Shown one piece after another: positions 13,460 through 17,190 of a DNA stretch of 17,190 bases. The notes below the pieces were generated by a model. That model ran no database searches, was not told where the DNA came from, and saw only the letters and a list, made by a program, of their open reading frames with translations. The first letter of the stretch is position 1, and every line of letters starts with the position of its first letter. Source of the DNA: AM-0621 sp964573505 (lineage in GTDB: Bacteria > Planctomycetota > Planctomycetia > Planctomycetales > Planctomycetaceae); contig CAZNMS010000154.1 of NCBI GenBank assembly GCA_964573505.1, forward strand, positions 1 through 17,190. The letters are read 5' to 3'. The translations under genes were made by a program, and so were the position numbers.

Positions 13460-13544
13460 AATGCCCGTTGAATGTCGTCATGCAGTTCCGCGATCCGTGT
13501 GCGTTTGATGTTTCATGTTGCTCATGTCCTGAAAGTGATTCTGA

Positions 13545-14759
13545 ATGAGTTCGAGTTCGACTTCGTCAACGGATGCGAGTGAGTCTCAGCCACTGAGCAG
13601 TCAGCACACTGCGAGCTTTGCCGGGTTGCTTGAGCACTTCGGCATTTCAATCGCCGTGACGACGTATCAAGCCGGCAAACTCGTGCTGCTTCGGTCGCAC
13701 GAGGGGACCGTCAATACGCACTTTCGCAGCTTCAATAAGCCAATGGGGCTTGCGCTGGCCGCCGATCGATTGGCGATCGGAACCGCTCTCGAAATTTGGG
13801 AGTTTCACAATGCTCCCGGAGTCGCTCGGCGACAGCCGACGACGACAACTGAAGGGCAAGAGGCGAATCTGCCCGTGAGTTGCTCGTCGATGTTCTTGCC
13901 GCGCGGTTCGGCGACGACGGGCAACATTCAGATTCACGAGATGTTGTGGGTCGACCGTCAGCAGGCTGATCGAACTCAGTCATCGTCAGCACCGAGCGAT
14001 GCCGAATTGTGGTTCATCAACACGCGGTTCTCGTGCTTGTGTACGCGGAATCTGAATTACAGCTTCGTGCCGCAATGGCGTCCGCCGTTCGTCTCAGAGA
14101 TTGCCCCGGAAGATCGTTGTCATCTCAACGGCTTCTGTTTGGCACCTTCAAAAATTCGCGGCGTCCCAAAGACGAACGCGCCGACGTTTCTCGTGACGGC
14201 GCTGGGTGAGACCGACACTCCTCAAGGCTGGCGCGCCAACAAGAGTGGCGGCGGGATCTTGATGGAGACGGCAAGCAACGAAGTGCTCTTACGCGGACTC
14301 TCAATGCCGCACTCGCCGCGCATCTACGCCGATGACGTTTGGGTGCTCGAATCCGGCAACGGTTCGATCGGTCGCGTCGACGTGCAGGCCGGGCGTTACG
14401 AAGAAGTGGCAACGCTGCCGGGCTTCACGCGCGGGATCGACTTCATCGACCGCTACGCCTTCATCGGACTGTCTCAAGTTCGCGAGTCGGCCATCTTCAG
14501 TGGAATTAAAATTGCCGAGCGTCCGGTGTCCGAACGCGTTTGCGGCATTTGGGTGATCGACATCGTCACCGGTCAAACCGTTGCATGGCTGAAGTTCGAC
14601 GAAGGCGTGCAAGAGATCTTCGCGATCACCGTGATGCCGAATTCTCGTTGGCCCGATGTGATCAACGACGACTCATCGCTGATCGCCGACTCGTTCGTGC
14701 TGCCGGATGACTCATTGGCTGCGGTGCCGAATGAATTGCTCAGCATGGCGCCGCAGTGA
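13545..14759 (+). CDS. TIGR03032 family protein of unknown function
   Basis: 404 residues, cytoplasmic by appearance (no signal peptide or membrane helix). Recognised from the family pattern: TYQAGKLVLL near residue 40, FNKPMGLALA near 65, LWFINTRFSCLCTRNLNYSF near 155, WRPPFVSEIAPEDRCHLNGF near 178, TALGETDTPQGWR near 215, GGGILMETASNEVLLRGLSM, PHSPR, ESGNGSIGRVD near 268, LPGFTRGIDFIDRYAFIGLSQ near 290 and CGIWVIDIVTGQTVAWLKF near 330. Repeated strands of this kind suggest a beta-propeller-like fold. Family members in other bacteria sometimes neighbour TPR or glycan-related genes; no function is established and I do not assign one. The first 18 residues are Ser/Thr-rich and probably disordered. 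The gene is convergent with ligA, 186 bp away. Confidence 0.9.
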   Translation: MSSSSTSSTDASESQPLSSQHTASFAGLLEHFGISIAVTTYQAGKLVLLRSHEGTVNTHFRSFNKPMGLALAADRLAIGTALEIWEFHNAPGVARRQPTTTTEGQEANLPVSCSSMFLPRGSATTGNIQIHEMLWVDRQQADRTQSSSAPSDAELWFINTRFSCLCTRNLNYSFVPQWRPPFVSEIAPEDRCHLNGFCLAPSKIRGVPKTNAPTFLVTALGETDTPQGWRANKSGGGILMETASNEVLLRGLSMPHSPRIYADDVWVLESGNGSIGRVDVQAGRYEEVATLPGFTRGIDFIDRYAFIGLSQVRESAIFSGIKIAERPVSERVCGIWVIDIVTGQTVAWLKFDEGVQEIFAITVMPNSRWPDVINDDSSLIADSFVLPDDSLAAVPNELLSMAPQ

Positions 14760-14780
14760 CGTAGCATGGACGCCTACGTC
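14758..14780 (+). terminator. Hairpin overlapping the TIGR03032 stop codon
   Basis: GACGTAG (14758-14764) pairs with CTACGTC (14774-14780) around a 9-nt loop, beginning inside the stop codon. There is no following T-run, so intrinsic termination is doubtful. The surrounding sequence, GTAGCATGGACG..CGTCCGTGC, follows the same outer scaffold as the 2041-2064 arm with a different core, so it may be another member of the palindromic repeat set. Confidence 0.35.
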
Positions 14781-14889
14781 CGTGCGTCCCGTTCGTTGCA
14801 AGTCCGCGCGGGGCGTTCTCGGTCTGAGCCGATCCGCCTTTGGCGCATCCTGCACACCGCATGTTGACGGCGATTTCGGAGCTTGTTTG

Positions 14890-14932
14890 AAAATCCCATC
14901 CCGCTGAGGCTCGGGATGGAATCCCAAGCTAC
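14890..14932 (-). terminator. Probable ligA terminator formed by a GGGATTCCATCCC-family repeat
   Basis: On the minus strand, 27 nt past the ligA stop, CCATCCCG (14919-14912) pairs with CGGGATGG (14903-14896) around an 8-nt loop, followed by GATTTTC. This is a short GC-rich stem with a modest T-run. The same bases (14901-14932) are an exact inverted copy of the 32-nt repeat at 16-47, so a mobile repeat may have been recruited as a terminator. Confidence 0.45.
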
Positions 14933-14945
14933 TTGTTCGAACGAT

Positions 14946-17081
14946 TCAGTCGCCAAATAGCGAGCGTTGCTTTGATCCCGCAGCCGCATTCGCTGCTTCA
15001 GAGTCAGGTGCTTGAGTGGTGTCAGTCGTTTCGGGTGCGCCAGCGTAAGCAGCCGCGCCCTTGATGTGTATTAAAAACTCCTCTTCGCTCAGCACCTTGA
15101 TGCCCAGTTCGCGGGCTTTGTCGAGCTTGCTGCCGGCTTCTTCTCCGGCGACGACGAAGTTTGTTTTCTTCGAGACGCTGCCCGAGGGTTTGCCGCCGAG
15201 TTTGTGAATCAGCTCTTTGATGCTGTCGCGCGTGAAGTGCTTCAACGAGCCCGTCACAACGATCGTCTGCCCGGCCAGTGTCAGCTCGCTCCGCGGCTTT
15301 GCGATGACGGGTTCGCCGAAGTGAACTCCGAGTTCCCGCAACTCTTCGATCGTGCGACGTCCGGCTTCTGACGACATGAAGGCATGAATCGACTTCGCGA
15401 TGACGTCGCCCACTTCATCGACTTCGGCCAATTGAGCGGCGTCGTGCTTGAGGATCTCGTCCATTGTCCCGAATCGGTCGGCCAGAATCTGAGCCGTGCG
15501 TTGTCCAACATGCCGAATGTTGAGTCCCGTCAGCAGTCGCCATAACGGTCTTTGCTTTGCCGCTTCGATACCGGCGATGAGATTGTCCGCAGACTTCTCG
15601 CCCATGCGTTCGAGCTTCAGCAGTTGCTCGCGCTTTGTAGGCAGTCGGAAGACATCGGAAATGCTCGTGAGCAATGCCGGTTGCTCGGCCGTGCCTGCAG
15701 TGAGTTGCTCAACGAGCTTGCTGCCGAGCCCTTCGATATCCATTGCCGCGCGCGATGCGAAGTAGCGAAGCGTCTCGCGGAGTTGAGCCGGGCAGTTCGG
15801 GTTTTGGCAGCGGACATAGACGCCGCCTTCGTCTTGCACGGTCGGCGACTTGCATGCCGCGCACTCTTCGGGAAACGCGTACTCGACTTCGTCGCCGGTA
15901 CGTCGATGCTCTTCAACGCGAACAACATGCGGGATGATCTTGCCCGCCTTCTCAACAACGACCCAATCACCGACGCGCACGCCGAGCCGCTGAATCTCGT
16001 CGCGGTTATGCAAGCTCGCACGCGAGACCGTCGTGCCCGCAATCTCGACCGGTTCAAGATGCGCGACCGGGGTTTGTGCTCCCGTCTTCCCGACTTGAAT
16101 CTCGATCGCCTTCAGTTGAGTGACGGCTTCGTACTTCTCCCACTTGTAGGCGATGACCCAGCGCGGAGCTTTTGTTGTCGCGCCGAGCATGTCGCGCTGA
16201 GCAAAGCTGTTGACCTTGATGACGAGTCCGTCGACTTCGAAGTCGAGTTCATGCAGGCCGTCCATCAAGGCTTGAGCGTTCTCGAGCAAGGCGTCGATCG
16301 TCGGGAAACTGGCAACGCGCGGAGTCGTCGGTAGTCCGAGCTTCCGCACGGCATCGAGATAGTCGATATGCGTTGCGCAACTGAGACCGTCCACAAATCC
16401 GACACTGTGCGCGAAGAACCGCAGGCGTCGCTGAGCACACTTCTTTGGATCGAGGCTCTTGAGTGCTCCGGCCGTTGCGTTGCGCGGGTTCGCAAAGGGC
16501 TGCTCGCCCGCTCGCTCTTGCTCGGCGCGAATGTGAGCGAAGTCCGAGTTCGCGATGTAAGCCTCGCCGCGAATCTCGATGACTTCGGGCAGTGACTCGC
16601 CTTCAAGCTTCAGCGGCACTCCGCCAATCGTTCGCGCGTTGTGCGTGACATCGTCGCCGACGCGGCCGTCACCGCGCGTTACGGCTTGCACCAGTCGTCC
16701 GCGCTCGTAGATCAACGCAAGCGCGACGCCGTCGATCTTGTACTCGATTGTGTAATCGGGATTACTCCCATCAAGCAGCTTGCGAATGCGTGCGTCGAAC
16801 TCGCGTACTTCGGGTTCGGTGTAGACGTTCTCAATCGAGATCATCGGCACGCGATGCACGACTTGCTGAAAGCCGTCGATCGGTGCTCCGCCGACCTTCT
16901 GCGTCGGACTGTCGAGTGATGCGAACTCGGGATGCTCGCGCTCCAGTGCTTCGAGCTGCTTGAGCAATCGGTCGAAGTCGAGATCGCTGATCTCGGGTCG
17001 CGCTTCGACGTAGTACAGCCGATTGTGATGCTCAATCTCACGACGGAGTTGTTCGATCTGCAGGGCGATGTTGGCGCTCAT
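14946..17081 (-). CDS. ligA: NAD-dependent DNA ligase
   Basis: About 711 residues from the preferred ATG at 17081 (MSANIALQIEQLRREIEHHN), a little longer than the usual 670. LigA seals nicks in replication and repair, using NAD+ to adenylate its active-site lysine. Seen in order: domain Ia helices ending NRLYYVEARPEISD; adenylation domain with K115 in EYKIDG and TRGDGRVGDDVTHNARTI; OB fold; a four-cysteine zinc finger (CAAC..CQNPNC, about 405-432); helix-hairpin-helix repeats (DIEGLGSKLVEQL, LNIRHVGQRTAQIL); and a C-terminal BRCT domain (about 597-672, GQTIVVTGSLKHF). The final 40 residues are a low-complexity tail (TTDTTQAPDSEAANAAAG). The active-site motif has Y before K where P or L is more common. 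A GTG at 17141 would add 20 residues of poor quality. The gene ends convergent with the TIGR03032 gene. Confidence 0.97.
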   Translation of the reverse strand: MSANIALQIEQLRREIEHHNRLYYVEARPEISDLDFDRLLKQLEALEREHPEFASLDSPTQKVGGAPIDGFQQVVHRVPMISIENVYTEPEVREFDARIRKLLDGSNPDYTIEYKIDGVALALIYERGRLVQAVTRGDGRVGDDVTHNARTIGGVPLKLEGESLPEVIEIRGEAYIANSDFAHIRAEQERAGEQPFANPRNATAGALKSLDPKKCAQRRLRFFAHSVGFVDGLSCATHIDYLDAVRKLGLPTTPRVASFPTIDALLENAQALMDGLHELDFEVDGLVIKVNSFAQRDMLGATTKAPRWVIAYKWEKYEAVTQLKAIEIQVGKTGAQTPVAHLEPVEIAGTTVSRASLHNRDEIQRLGVRVGDWVVVEKAGKIIPHVVRVEEHRRTGDEVEYAFPEECAACKSPTVQDEGGVYVRCQNPNCPAQLRETLRYFASRAAMDIEGLGSKLVEQLTAGTAEQPALLTSISDVFRLPTKREQLLKLERMGEKSADNLIAGIEAAKQRPLWRLLTGLNIRHVGQRTAQILADRFGTMDEILKHDAAQLAEVDEVGDVIAKSIHAFMSSEAGRRTIEELRELGVHFGEPVIAKPRSELTLAGQTIVVTGSLKHFTRDSIKELIHKLGGKPSGSVSKKTNFVVAGEEAGSKLDKARELGIKVLSEEEFLIHIKGAAAYAGAPETTDTTQAPDSEAANAAAGSKQRSLFGD

Positions 17082-17190
17082 GTCGGTGACGTCAGCAAGA
17101 GAGGCAGCGAAACGATCGGCGGCACTACGCACGTGCCGCACTCGTGAAGGAGAGTAGTTGCAACTGCGGGGTGAGGGGCAAGGCGGGGCG

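Larger units (their letters stand above)
13111..13544. other. Gene-free region holding two adjacent palindromic elements
   Basis: The space between the HSP90-like gene and the TIGR03032 gene holds the 89-bp palindrome (13197-13285) and, 15 bp later, the second copy of the ACGTTTAACCGCGA element (13301-13459). I see no gene. The promoter of the downstream gene is presumably in 13460-13540, but I cannot pick its boxes. GAAAG at about 13531 is a weak ribosome binding site. Confidence 0.65.

Noticed and set aside
15552..16334. Plus-strand 260-codon frame antisense to ligA
   Set aside because: The opposite strand encodes unmistakable LigA zinc-finger and OB-fold sequence, and this frame has no family features.

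Overview
The window looks like a chromosomal contig from a planctomycete (Planctomycetota). The strongest clue is the 829-residue secreted protein with DUF1549 and DUF1553 domains and cytochrome-c-like CxxCH motifs, a family concentrated in that phylum. A TIGR03032-type protein, a moderately high-GC composition and genes standing as separate units with wide intergenic spaces fit this. The contig contains a 10-N scaffold gap at 1031-1040, preceded by about 75 bases of implausible homopolymer sequence (about 955-1030) that is probably assembly or read-end artefact.

Layout. 1-378: intergenic, with dispersed palindromic repeats. 379-4710, minus strand: one very large gene cut in two by the gap, encoding a TIR / DUF4062 / STAND NTPase / TPR protein. 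4711-5414: divergent intergenic region with a 165-bp inverted-repeat element and a repeat copy of about 115 bp. 5415-7904, plus: the DUF1549/DUF1553 protein. 7905-8757: no gene, three large composite palindromes. 8758-10200, plus: a 12-helix MFS transporter of the TetA-like group. 10201-10624: nested palindromes. 10625-11113, plus: a small YfcE-type metallophosphoesterase. 11251-13110, plus: a divergent HSP90/HtpG-like protein. 13111-13544: two palindromic elements side by side. 13545-14759, plus: a TIGR03032 protein. 14946-17081, minus: NAD-dependent DNA ligase LigA, convergent with the previous gene.

The genes do not form an obvious pathway. LigA is housekeeping. The TIR-STAND protein has the architecture of a prokaryotic immune or signalling sensor, but no partner gene is visible beside it.

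The most unusual content is the repeat population. At least six sequence-unrelated palindromic motifs share one architecture: a short hairpin arm, a spacer, then the same arm inverted. They occur between genes and also inside the open reading frame of the TIR-STAND gene, where at least four, probably five, insertions leave the frame open. One arm (CTTTCGCGGAGCGAAAG) lies both inside the gene and in two intergenic regions, and has no stop codon in any of six frames. Several elements are nested in one another. This resembles Rickettsia palindromic elements and enterobacterial BIMEs in form, but the sequences are different and no transposase is present in the window.
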